Shown one piece after another: positions 8,659-16,299 of a stretch of 64,000 nucleotides of DNA. The stretch covers positions 19,762-83,761 of the forward strand of contig JAKSCG010000050.1 of NCBI GenBank assembly GCA_022360715.1. Reading direction: 5' to 3'. Numbering within the stretch: the first letter of the stretch is position 1; every line of letters begins with the position of its first letter. The position numbers and the translations under genes are program-made. The DNA is from Halanaerobiales bacterium (GTDB lineage: Bacteria > Bacillota > Halanaerobiia > Halanaerobiales > DTU029). The notes below the pieces were generated by a model, which made no database searches, had not been told where the DNA came from, and saw nothing but the letters and a program-made list of their open reading frames with translations.

Positions 8659-9216
8659 TTATCCCTCCAGTTGGGCAAACATGACAAAATCACCATTAAA
8701 AACCAACTCATCGCCACGGTGGGTTGTTACTTCAATTAAATATCTCCGCTGCTCCTTTTTAATTACTTTGGCCAGCGCTTTGATCTTGTCACCCACTTGA
8801 ACTGTTTTATGAAATCGTAAATTGGTACTACCGGTTAATACTCCCTGGGCGTTAATTACTGCCACCGCCAGCGAATTTGCCTGGGCAAATATGTAATGAC
8901 CTCTAATGATCTGACTCCTTTGTAAAGCCATTTCTTCAGAGGTTTTAAGAACCGAAAGGGCATAATGATCCAGCTCCAGTTCCAGTAGTTCACCGATTAC
9001 CTCCCCTTCATTGACTGACTTTAAACGTGCGTAAGCAGAAGCAGCACTCTTCGTTCTCTCCCTTACTTCCGGAATTTTTAATTCTAAACGATCCAGGCGA
9101 ACGGTTTGGATACTGACTTTAAGTTTTTCTGATAATTCGCGGTCAGTAAACAAGGGGTTTCGGTTTAATATTTCTTTTAATTTTATTTGTCGTTCTTTTT
9201 TCAGCATTTTTATCAC
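8659..9216 (-). CDS. fapR: Fatty-acid and phospholipid synthesis repressor FapR
   Basis: Malonyl-CoA-responsive repressor of the fap regulon. About 185 residues. The N-terminal DeoR-like helix-turn-helix (FTDRELSEKLKVSIQTVRLDRLEL) is followed by a linker helix and a C-terminal hot-dog effector domain, the known FapR layout. The farthest in-frame GTG is at 9225, but AGGTGG lies 5 nt before the GTG at 9216, and another ATG lies at 9207; I chose 9216. The operator immediately upstream shows autoregulation, so the repressor controls itself and the downstream plsX-fab genes. Confidence 0.95.
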   Translation of the reverse strand: MIKMLKKERQIKLKEILNRNPLFTDRELSEKLKVSIQTVRLDRLELKIPEVRERTKSAASAYARLKSVNEGEVIGELLELELDHYALSVLKTSEEMALQRSQIIRGHYIFAQANSLAVAVINAQGVLTGSTNLRFHKTVQVGDKIKALAKVIKKEQRRYLIEVTTHRGDELVFNGDFVMFAQLEG

Positions 9217-9228
9217 TATGACCACCTA

Positions 9229-9245
9229 TTAGTACCAGCTACTAA
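9229..9245 (-). promoter_or_regulatory. FapR operator
   Basis: TTAGTACCAGCTACTAA, a 17-bp near-palindrome with 6-bp arms TTAGTA/TACTAA. It closely resembles the Bacillus FapR box, lies just downstream of the predicted transcription start and upstream of the fapR start codon, and so explains feedback of malonyl-CoA on the whole operon. Confidence 0.88.
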
Positions 9246-9258
9246 TATTACCTTTTAT

Positions 9259-9287
9259 ATTATACTTTACTTTGCAAATAATTTCAA
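9259..9287 (-). promoter_or_regulatory. Sigma-A promoter of the fapR-plsX-fab operon
   Basis: On the minus strand, TTGAAA (9282-9287), a 17-bp spacer, then a perfect TATAAT (9259-9264). The start point would fall near 9252, just before the FapR operator. Confidence 0.85.
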
Positions 9288-9297
9288 GCAGGAAAAG

Positions 9298-9329
9298 AAA
9301 AAGGTGACAAATTAATCATCACCTTTTTT
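9298..9329 (-). terminator. Bidirectional terminator after rpmF
   Basis: AAAAAGGTGA (9298-9307) pairs with TCACCTTTTT (9319-9328). It has T-runs on both strands and separates rpmF from the fapR promoter. Confidence 0.8.
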
Positions 9330-9345
9330 CGTTTATGATCTTTTT

Positions 9346-9519
9346 TTACTCTCCGGCAACTTCTTTTCCTTTATAATGACCACAGGAAGGACAGACCCTA
9401 TGGGGTAATTTAAATTCATGGCACTGTGGACAAGCGACCAGACTAGGAGCTGTTAATTTCCAGTGAGTACGGCGTTTTCGTTTGCGCGCTTTCGATGTTC
9501 TCCTCTTGGGTACAGCCAA
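9346..9519 (-). CDS. rpmF: Ribosomal protein bL32
   Basis: 57 residues, large-subunit protein. The N-terminus [21 protein letters not shown] is the bL32 hallmark, and two CxxC pairs (CPQC and CPSC) give the zinc-ribbon form. The start codon is TTG with AAGGGGGTG six bases before it, which explains why a simple ATG search misses it. It follows ylbN by 14 bp, the conserved ylbN-rpmF pair, and ends at a strong terminator. Confidence 0.95.
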   Translation of the reverse strand: MAVPKRRTSKARKRKRRTHWKLTAPSLVACPQCHEFKLPHRVCPSCGHYKGKEVAGE

Positions 9520-9533
9520 AATACAACACCCCC

Positions 9534-10013
9534 TTAATCATCATCTCTTGAAAAAAAATCTTTTAATTTTAATAAACGCGGATCAATCTTCTCCCGGCTA
9601 CAATCACACTGAACATTGTTTAGATTTCGCCCGCATAAGGGGCATAATCCCTGACAATTTCCCCGGCAAACGGTTTTCATCGGGATCTCCAGTAAAATAT
9701 GTTCAACAATAATATTGGTTAAATCAATATTTTCCAGATCCGGGATTTCACTTTTCAACAATTCTTCATTAATGCTCACCTTTAGTTCAAAGCTGAATTT
9801 ATCCAGACAGCGACTACAGGTTAAAAGCAGTCTCCCGGTCAGTTCCCCGGTAAGCATAAAAGAGTCCTTGGTATTATAGATGTCAAGGTTAATTTGCAAG
9901 GGAAAAGGAGTTTCAATCTCCTGATAACCATTAATTAAATCCGGTAATTCGATCTGCTTTTTGATGCTTTTATGACTTCCAAGATCAGTTAAACAACCCA
10001 AATTGATTTTCAC
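9534..10013 (-). CDS. YceD/YlbN family (DUF177) protein
   Basis: 159 residues. DUF177 proteins are found beside rpmF across bacteria and have been linked to large-subunit rRNA accumulation. The middle has [11 protein letters not shown] and the C-terminal part [17 protein letters not shown] with a further CDC, a possible metal site typical of the Bacillota form. It heads the ylbN-rpmF unit behind a good promoter. Confidence 0.88.
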   Translation of the reverse strand: MKINLGCLTDLGSHKSIKKQIELPDLINGYQEIETPFPLQINLDIYNTKDSFMLTGELTGRLLLTCSRCLDKFSFELKVSINEELLKSEIPDLENIDLTNIIVEHILLEIPMKTVCRGNCQGLCPLCGRNLNNVQCDCSREKIDPRLLKLKDFFSRDDD

Positions 10014-10047
10014 TAGTCCCCACCTCTGTCATAAACAGCCAAATCTA

Positions 10048-10077
10048 ATTATAATAAATATATTATAACCTTGTCAA
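10048..10077 (-). promoter_or_regulatory. Promoter of ylbN-rpmF
   Basis: TTGACA (10072-10077), 18-bp spacer, TATAAT (10048-10053) on the minus strand: consensus in both boxes. Confidence 0.8.
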
Positions 10078-10088
10078 GTTAAATTTAT

Positions 10089-11282
10089 CTATCGCCGAAT
10101 CACTTCTTTCGTATCACGGGCGATCATTAACTCTTCATTGGTCGGGATGACCAAAACCTTAATCTTGGAGTCCGGGGTAGTAATGTCAATCTCCTGTTTT
10201 CTGACCTGATTGGCGGCCTGATCCAGCTCAATATTTAAAAAACTTAAATACTCGAGAATAACCTTTCTGGTACTGGATTGGTTTTCACCAATACCGGCAG
10301 TAAAGACAATAGCATCTACCCCCCCCATTGCTACCATATAAGCCCCAATATACTTGGCAACCCGATAATCAAATATTTCCAGGGCGGTTTGGGCCTTTTC
10401 ATTCCCTTTTCCGGCGGCTGAATCAATATCCCGGGAGTCATTACTAATCCCGGAAACACCATAAAGACCACTCTGCTTATTGATAATATTATCGATCTCC
10501 TGGATCGTCAACTCTTCCTTATCCATTAAAAAGGGAATAATCGCTGGGTCAATATCACCGCAACGAGTCCCCATGACCAGTCCCTCCAACGGCGTAAGAC
10601 CCATACTGGTATCAATTGATTGACCGTTTTTGACCGCAGCAATACTGGCCCCATTCCCCAGATGACAGGTTATGATCTTTAGCTCGTCAATTGGCCGACC
10701 TAACATAACAGCAGCCCGTTGGGCTACATATTTATGGGATGTCCCGTGAAAACCGTAACGCCTGATTCCGTAATTTTGATAATACTGATAGGGTAAGGCG
10801 TACATATATGCTTTGCGGGGCATGGTCTGATGAAAAGCAGTATCAAAGACGGCTACCTGAGGAGTACCCGGCATTAATTCAGCACAGACTTTAATTCCGG
10901 ACAGGTTGTGCGGATTATGGAGGGGAGCGAGATCTGATACTTCTTCAATTTGTTTGATTACTTCATCGGTAATCAAAGTAGAAGACGCAAATTTTTCACC
11001 ACCATGAACGACCCGGTGTCCCACCGCATTTATTTCATCCATTGACTGCAGTACGGCATATTCTTTCTTTAACAAAACGTCAATTACCATTTCGATGGCG
11101 ACATTATGATCTGGAATTTCCGCCTTAATAACTATTTCTTCGCCAGTCAGCTGATGTTCTAAAAAGGCGTCTTCAATCCCGATTCTTTCGACAACACCTT
11201 TGGCCAATACTGACTCATCATTGATATTAATTAACTGGTATTTTAGTGATGAACTACCACAATTAAGTACTAATATTTTCAT
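10089..11282 (-). CDS. ackA: Acetate kinase
   Basis: Makes ATP and acetate from acetyl phosphate and ADP in the cytoplasm. 397 residues, normal length. The N-terminal VLNCGSSSLKY and the central RRYGFHGTSHKYV and HLGNGASIAAV motifs are the family signatures, and FTAGIGENQSS lies near the end. It follows pta by 37 bp, so the Pta-Ack acetate-forming pathway is one operon, fitting a fermentative or acetogenic anaerobe. Confidence 0.98.
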   Translation of the reverse strand: MKILVLNCGSSSLKYQLININDESVLAKGVVERIGIEDAFLEHQLTGEEIVIKAEIPDHNVAIEMVIDVLLKKEYAVLQSMDEINAVGHRVVHGGEKFASSTLITDEVIKQIEEVSDLAPLHNPHNLSGIKVCAELMPGTPQVAVFDTAFHQTMPRKAYMYALPYQYYQNYGIRRYGFHGTSHKYVAQRAAVMLGRPIDELKIITCHLGNGASIAAVKNGQSIDTSMGLTPLEGLVMGTRCGDIDPAIIPFLMDKEELTIQEIDNIINKQSGLYGVSGISNDSRDIDSAAGKGNEKAQTALEIFDYRVAKYIGAYMVAMGGVDAIVFTAGIGENQSSTRKVILEYLSFLNIELDQAANQVRKQEIDITTPDSKIKVLVIPTNEELMIARDTKEVIRR

Positions 11283-11319
11283 TGATACGTCCCCCTTATT
11301 TTAATTGCGTATGTAAAAT

Positions 11320-12312
11320 TTAAGAAGCCTGGACTGAAGTGATCGCGACAAGATTCACAATATCATCTACTGAACAACCCCGTGACAGGTCATTAACCGG
11401 TTTGGCAATCCCTTGGAGGATCGGCCCGATGGCTTTGGCCCCGGCTAATCTCTCTACTAATTTATAACCAATATTCCCGGACTGCAGATCAGGAAATACC
11501 AGCACATTAGCCTTTCCTGCGACACAGTTATTCGGACATTTGGTTTTAGCGACAGCTGCAATTAATGCTGCATCTGCTTGCAATTCCCCGTCCAACAACA
11601 AACCTTGGGCCCGCTCCCTGGCAATCTTGGTAGCCGTTACAACCCGTTCTACCAACTCGTGGGAAGCGCTTCCCTTAGTTGAGAAAGATAACAAGGCAAC
11701 AATTGGTTCAATATTTAACAAAGTTCGAGCTGTTTCAGCTGATGATAATGCTATCTCTGCTAATTGTTCGGCCTCAGGGACTGGATTAACAGCGCAGTCA
11801 GCAAAAACAAAAGTACCGTTTGCCCCTAATTCACTATCAGGTAATTGCATGATAAATGCACCGGAGACCACTGATACTCCTGGTTTGGTCTTAATAATTT
11901 GGAAGGGCGGTCGTAAAACATCACCGGTAGAATTAATCGAACCGGCCACCATTCCGTCAGCCTGCCCAGTGTGGACAAGCATCGTCCCAAAATAAAGGGG
12001 GTCAACCATTATCCTGCTTGCCTCATCTCTACTAATCCCTTTATGTTTCCTTAATTGATAAAAAAGATCATCAAACTCTTGCTTCCGATCGGATTGGCCG
12101 GGATTAATTAAGACAGCCCTATCAATGTCAGCACCCTCTTGACTGGCAATACTCTTTATTTCATCTTCTGCTCCCAGAAGTATGATCTCAGCCAATTCGT
12201 CTTTTAAAATTTCAAAGGCTGCCTTAATTATTCTCGGCTCAGTACCTTCAGGGAGGACAATTTTCTTTCGATTGTCTCTGGCCCTGTTTTTGAAATCTTC
12301 CAGTAATTCCAT
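11320..12312 (-). CDS. pta: Phosphate acetyltransferase
   Basis: Converts acetyl-CoA and phosphate to acetyl phosphate, feeding AckA. 330 residues, the short class without the N-terminal DRTGG domain. It begins with KKIVLPEGTEPRIIKAAF and has MVAGSINSTGDVLRPPFQII and VFADCAVNPVP, all typical of Pta. It is the first gene of pta-ackA and diverges from tmcAL. Confidence 0.97.
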   Translation of the reverse strand: MELLEDFKNRARDNRKKIVLPEGTEPRIIKAAFEILKDELAEIILLGAEDEIKSIASQEGADIDRAVLINPGQSDRKQEFDDLFYQLRKHKGISRDEASRIMVDPLYFGTMLVHTGQADGMVAGSINSTGDVLRPPFQIIKTKPGVSVVSGAFIMQLPDSELGANGTFVFADCAVNPVPEAEQLAEIALSSAETARTLLNIEPIVALLSFSTKGSASHELVERVVTATKIARERAQGLLLDGELQADAALIAAVAKTKCPNNCVAGKANVLVFPDLQSGNIGYKLVERLAGAKAIGPILQGIAKPVNDLSRGCSVDDIVNLVAITSVQAS

Positions 12313-12513
12313 TAAAACATCCCCTTTATAAATTTTTACAAAAAATAAAAGTATCGTGAATTGTATATTCGAGTTTTTTTTGATAACATTATTATAATAC
12401 TACAACTAATTAAATTATCCTGTTTCCGAACAAAAGAAATACTTATCAAAATTTTACGATTTTATTTCAGCCGATCTTTAGACCATATTTATCAAACTCA
12501 GGAGATGAACTTA
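12313..12513 (+). other. Divergent intergenic region pta / tmcAL
   Basis: About 200 bp, A+T rich, holding leaders for both directions. Several TATAAT-like hexamers occur around 12388-12400 on both strands, but I cannot match a well-spaced -35 to either. An in-frame open stretch upstream of tmcAL (from 12361) is leader, not coding. Confidence 0.5.
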
Positions 12514-13782
12514 ATGAAATTATTAGGTATTATAACCGAATATAATCCCTTCCATAATGGACATTTATACCATCTAAAAAAATCGAGGGAAAAAGTAGCT
12601 GCAGATGGAATAATCTGTATAATGAACGGCAATTTTGTCCAGCGTGGTCTACCGGCCCTCCTTGATAAGTGGAGCAGAACAAGAATGGCCATTGAAAATG
12701 GTGTCGATTTAGTTATTGAGCTCCCCTTAATTTATGGAATCAGAAGTGCCGAATATTTCGCTCTCGGTGCGATTCAGCTCCTGTCAGCTACTAGACTGGT
12801 TGACTCTTTGGTTTTTGGTAGTGAAAGTGGTGAAATTGATTACCTCCTTACAATCGCCAGGGTTCTCAGCCAGGAAAGCCCTTATTTTCAACAACAAATA
12901 AAAAAATACCTGACAAAAGGTCTTTCTTTTCCGCGCGCCCGCGAGTCGGCTTTAATTGATCTGCTTAGAGTTGACTCAAACTATCGTACGAAGGAGATAT
13001 TAAAAATAAAGGATATTATCGGTGAACCCAATAATATCCTCGGTATAGAATACATTAAAGCGATTTTACAGACCGCGGCCTCAATTAAACCGGTCACGAT
13101 CAAACGGAGCAGTAAAAACTACCATCAAAAGGAACTTAGCGGCAAATACGCCAGTGCCACTGCGATCAGAGAAAAAATTGCCCAAGACCAATTACGGCAA
13201 GTTAAAGCATACCTACCCCCGAGCAGTTGGAAAATATTGTGCGAAGCAGCTAAGCAAGGAAAGATTGTCACCGGAAACTCCAACTTGGGAATAATGGTGC
13301 TGACCCGGCTAAGACAAATGAAAACTGAAGAAGTTAAAGCTTATCATGAAATTGACCATGGCCTGGAAAATAGAATAAGCAAGGCGGCTCGGTATGCCGG
13401 GGATCTCTCCCAATTAATCACACAGATCAAGAGCAAAGCCGTTACCTGGACAAGGGTTCAGCGCAACCTCTTACATATCTTATTTGGTTTGACTGCTAAA
13501 GAGTTTAAGGAGATGACCGGCCATGGTATCCAGTATTTAAGGATACTGGGTTTTAACAAAAAAGGAGAAAAAATCCTGGGCGAGTTAAGTAAACGGACCA
13601 ATGTACCGATTATCGTTCAACCGGCCGATTTCTTGAATGAAATCGAGCTTAATCACCCTGATCCTCTGATCAAGTCTTTAAGTTATGACCTGTTAGCCAG
13701 TGATCTCTATACCCTTTGCTATCCTGAATTATCAGCCCGCAAGGGGCATCTCGATTTTTCAATACCGGTTATTAAAAACTAA
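12514..13782 (+). CDS. tmcAL: tRNA(Met) cytidine acetate ligase (YlbM)
   Basis: Uses acetate and ATP to acetylate C34 of elongator tRNA(Met). 422 residues. The nucleotidyltransferase fold is marked by GIITEYNPFHNGHLYHL at the N-terminus, then GNFVQRGLPALLDKW and the helical C-terminal domain. The open frame extends further upstream, but AGGAG lies nine bases before the ATG at 12514, and family members begin at this point. The substrate acetate is the product of the neighbouring pta-ackA. The 3' end overlaps the convergent ylbL stop by 4 bp. Confidence 0.92.
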   Translation: MKLLGIITEYNPFHNGHLYHLKKSREKVAADGIICIMNGNFVQRGLPALLDKWSRTRMAIENGVDLVIELPLIYGIRSAEYFALGAIQLLSATRLVDSLVFGSESGEIDYLLTIARVLSQESPYFQQQIKKYLTKGLSFPRARESALIDLLRVDSNYRTKEILKIKDIIGEPNNILGIEYIKAILQTAASIKPVTIKRSSKNYHQKELSGKYASATAIREKIAQDQLRQVKAYLPPSSWKILCEAAKQGKIVTGNSNLGIMVLTRLRQMKTEEVKAYHEIDHGLENRISKAARYAGDLSQLITQIKSKAVTWTRVQRNLLHILFGLTAKEFKEMTGHGIQYLRILGFNKKGEKILGELSKRTNVPIIVQPADFLNEIELNHPDPLIKSLSYDLLASDLYTLCYPELSARKGHLDFSIPVIKN

Positions 13783-14783
13783 TTGTTGGCCAGATAATGC
13801 AGAGCCTGGTCAATCGTCTCGATTGGCACTAATTTTAACCAGGTAACATATTCTTTGGCTTCTTCGTAATTATCAAGTGGAACCAAGAATAAATCAGCAT
13901 TACTACTTTCGGCCGACATAACCTTCTGGCCCACCCCGTCTATTGCCCCGACGTTTCCCTCCAGGTCGACGGTACCGGTACCGGCAATTCTCCGTTCTTT
14001 TGTTATATCTTCCGGCAGCAGTTGATTATAGATCTCCAGGACAAACATAGCACCTGCCGAAGAACCGGCAATGTTTTCGGTATGAAAGGAAACCTCCCGC
14101 GGAAATTTATAAGCAATATCAGTATAAATCGAAACTCCAATTGATGCTTTACCCGGATTATTACTTATTTCAACAGTTTTTAACCGATAGTTAATTCTCT
14201 GTTCATCCCTTTTTACCGTAATACTGACCTCTTCACCAATCTGATGTTTTCTGATCAGTCGAACAGCAGCAGCATCATCTTCGACCACTTCTTCGTCAAT
14301 CGAAACAATAAGATCGCCTTTTTTTAAGAATTCGGCCGCAGAACCCGTTTTCAGGACCTCGTCTATTTTAGCTCCCCGTTTTGTTATCTCGATCTGGTAA
14401 CCGGCCTTTTGAAACGCTACCGCCTGGGCCTTTAACTTGCTATCTTCCATATGCTTTTGCATGATTTCCATATATTGCTCGATATCAATCTCAGGCGGAA
14501 GATGCTCTGCACGTGATTCCAGCTCGACTCCCTTTGGTCTCCTGAAAGTAATATAGATAACATCCCAGAATGTAGCCCGGCGGCTTGATACCGCCGTCAA
14601 CATAAAATCACCTCTGCCCGGTCCTTTCGAGCCGTCCTCGACAGTAATGATCGGAGACAGCTCTTGGGCAATACCCGGTTCAATTACATAATGCTGTGTT
14701 GGAACTGGTACCAGATTAAAAACAATAAATGTAATAATTATCAAACCTAGTATTTTGCTTATTCTACCGTTTCTTTGCTCCAT
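13779..14783 (-). CDS. PDZ-domain Lon-like serine protease (YlbL/SepM type)
   Basis: 334 residues. An N-terminal membrane anchor (~residues 10-24), a PDZ domain (~125-205, with IVSIDEEVVEDDAAAVRLI) and a Lon-type proteolytic domain with the Ser242/Lys287 dyad in GSSAGAM and GVGQKVM. It acts outside or at the outer face of the membrane on unknown substrates. It overlaps the patatin gene by 25 bp, the same ylbK-ylbL pair as in Bacillus. Confidence 0.92.
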   Translation of the reverse strand: MEQRNGRISKILGLIIITFIVFNLVPVPTQHYVIEPGIAQELSPIITVEDGSKGPGRGDFMLTAVSSRRATFWDVIYITFRRPKGVELESRAEHLPPEIDIEQYMEIMQKHMEDSKLKAQAVAFQKAGYQIEITKRGAKIDEVLKTGSAAEFLKKGDLIVSIDEEVVEDDAAAVRLIRKHQIGEEVSITVKRDEQRINYRLKTVEISNNPGKASIGVSIYTDIAYKFPREVSFHTENIAGSSAGAMFVLEIYNQLLPEDITKERRIAGTGTVDLEGNVGAIDGVGQKVMSAESSNADLFLVPLDNYEEAKEYVTWLKLVPIETIDQALHYLANN

Positions 14784-15574
14784 CCAATCCTCTCCCTAAT
14801 CAATTCTTTAATCACCGGTAAAGCTTCTTGGGCAGCTTTACCCCCTTTTTTAATACAGTAAGCGGCCTGATCAAGTTCAAAACTACCGCAATCATCGAGC
14901 TCGGGCCTGATGATTACATCTGCTTTTAATTCCCGGTACTTATCTAGTTCTTTCTGCATAATATCAAAGGTATTAAACAGGATATCAAAAACATTTTCCG
15001 TTTTACGCTTAACTACCTTTGTTCCTACATCAACAGCAATAACCAGATCCGCTCCCATTTGATAAGCCGTGGAGACCGGTACTTTATCCAGGACACCCCC
15101 GTCTACCAGGAGACGCCCCTGATGAGCAAAAGGAGCATAAATACCGGGGATGGCTGTACTGGCTCTAATTGCCCCGGCCAGTGACCCCTCTTTTATTACT
15201 ATGTGCTTTCCCTGTTCAATATCACAGGCAATTGCCGCATATGGTATATTTAATTCTTCAATATCTTTAGATCCGGTAATAATCTCCAGAAAAGATAGTA
15301 ATTTCTGGCCTTTAATTAACCCTTGTCGCGGAAAAGTAAGATCGGTCAGATGGTCCCAATCCAATTCATAAGCAAAGCCCTTGATGTATCTTAAAGGAAC
15401 ACCGGCGGCATAGATCCCGCCAATTAAGCTACCGATACTGGTCCCGGCAATGATATCAATACTAATATTATTTCTTTCCAGCACTTCCAATATACCAATA
15501 TGGGCTAATCCTCTGGCAGCTCCCGCCCCCAAAGCCAACCCAATTTTTAATTTTTTTTTTCCATTGACAATCAC
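14759..15574 (-). CDS. Patatin-like phospholipase (YlbK/RssA type)
   Basis: 271 residues. Serine acyl-hydrolase fold: the oxyanion loop GAGAARGLAHIG (~16-27), the nucleophile Ser46 in GTSIGS and the catalytic Asp159 in VDGG form the Ser-Asp dyad. Substrate unknown; membrane lipid is likely from the family. The GTG start has only a weak Shine-Dalgarno, so the start is less certain than the gene. It is upstream of, and overlaps, ylbL. Confidence 0.88.
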   Translation of the reverse strand: MIVNGKKKLKIGLALGAGAARGLAHIGILEVLERNNISIDIIAGTSIGSLIGGIYAAGVPLRYIKGFAYELDWDHLTDLTFPRQGLIKGQKLLSFLEIITGSKDIEELNIPYAAIACDIEQGKHIVIKEGSLAGAIRASTAIPGIYAPFAHQGRLLVDGGVLDKVPVSTAYQMGADLVIAVDVGTKVVKRKTENVFDILFNTFDIMQKELDKYRELKADVIIRPELDDCGSFELDQAAYCIKKGGKAAQEALPVIKELIRERIGWSKETVE

Positions 15575-15605
15575 CCATTTTACGGAATACTTTAATTGCC
15601 TGTCT

Positions 15606-15679
15606 ATTATATCTTATCACCTATCAAAATGCAAAATAAAAACCCCTACTTAAGAGGGGTTATCTTCGATCACTTTGAT
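15606..15679. repeat. Direct repeat copy A (duplicated 3' end plus terminator)
   Basis: 74 bp matching 16226-16299 with three mismatches; the last 55 bp (15625-15679) are identical. It contains a copy of the last ten codons and the terminator of the GGDEF/HD-GYP gene, here detached from that gene and placed downstream of the small membrane-protein gene. Confidence 0.95.
15627..15661 (-). terminator. Terminator of the small membrane-protein gene (repeat copy A)
   Basis: AACCCC/GGGGTT stem (15641-15646 with 15656-15661) followed on the minus strand by TTTTATTTTG. Identical to the terminator of the upstream gene. Confidence 0.75.
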
Positions 15680-15725
15680 CAATTTAGGAAACTAAATCAG
15701 GCCATCTCTATTTTCTTATGTTAGC

Positions 15726-16136
15726 TCAATAAAGATAAAGACCCATCCAAATCAAAACTATCGAAAAAATTATGATAGAAATATTCAATTTGAGCATTTT
15801 TTTCTTGTCACCTAACAGCTTGACGGCAAATTTTCTAAATTGATCGTATTGAAATAGGATGGTACTAACTTTGATCCCGGTCAAAGAAACCAAAGCAGCA
15901 ATGATCCAATCATATTGGATATCCGAAGTAAAGACCCGATACCAAGTATAGCCAATAAGCAGGATTGTAAATCCCCCAACTAGATAAATCCATCTTGGTT
16001 TCTTTTCCGTATAGGCCTGATTAAGTTCCCACTTATTCCATCCTTCCCTACCCATGATACCCATGATAACTCTTGAACCTATCCCAATGAGAGCCCAAAA
16101 AAAGCATAACAGACTAAAAAAATTTACATTTGCCAT
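15726..16136 (-). CDS. Small integral membrane protein, family not recognised
   Basis: 136 residues. Three hydrophobic segments (about residues 5-22, 49-64 and 115-134, with a weaker one at 74-90) and a basic stretch RKFAVKLLGDKKKMLK between them. The ATG at 16136 is chosen because GGGGAGG lies 7 nt upstream; the longer frame to 16211 runs through the palindromic promoter. It has its own promoter, operator-like palindrome and terminator and is flanked by 74-bp direct repeats, so it looks like an inserted single-gene cassette. No function can be assigned. Confidence 0.75.
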   Translation of the reverse strand: MANVNFFSLLCFFWALIGIGSRVIMGIMGREGWNKWELNQAYTEKKPRWIYLVGGFTILLIGYTWYRVFTSDIQYDWIIAALVSLTGIKVSTILFQYDQFRKFAVKLLGDKKKMLKLNISIIIFSIVLIWMGLYLY

Positions 16137-16163
16137 GATAATTCCTCCCCATGCTTCTTTTTT

Positions 16164-16190
16164 GTTAATATGACTACAAGTCATATTAAC
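16164..16190 (-). promoter_or_regulatory. Perfect 11-bp palindrome at the cassette promoter
   Basis: GTTAATATGAC (16164-16174), TACAA, GTCATATTAAC (16180-16190). It overlaps the -10 box of the promoter at 16183-16211, so it is a candidate operator; a leader hairpin is the alternative. Confidence 0.7.
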
Positions 16191-16211
16191 ACCTTTTATT
16201 TTTCTTGTCAA
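16183..16211 (-). promoter_or_regulatory. Promoter of the small membrane-protein gene
   Basis: TTGACA (16206-16211), 17-bp spacer, TAATAT (16183-16188) on the minus strand. Confidence 0.75.
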
Positions 16212-16225
16212 CTGTTAAACATGGA

Positions 16226-16299
16226 ATTACATCTTATTACCTAGCAAAATGCAAAATAAAAACCCCTACTTAAGAGGGGTTATCTTCGATCACTTTGAT
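16226..16299. repeat. Direct repeat copy B (in situ 3' end of the GGDEF/HD-GYP gene)
   Basis: Partner of 15606-15679. It spans the last ten codons, stop codon and terminator of the signalling gene and ~30 bp beyond. Confidence 0.95.
16247..16281 (-). terminator. Terminator of the GGDEF/HD-GYP gene
   Basis: AACCCC/GGGGTT stem (16261-16266 with 16276-16281) with TTTTATTTTG after it on the minus strand. The stop codon lies in the loop, so the last codons form one arm. Confidence 0.75.

Noticed and set aside
12361..12513. N-terminal extension of the TmcAL frame
   Set aside because: No ribosome-binding site; the family starts at MKLLGIITEYNPFHNGH, and AGGAG sits before 12514.
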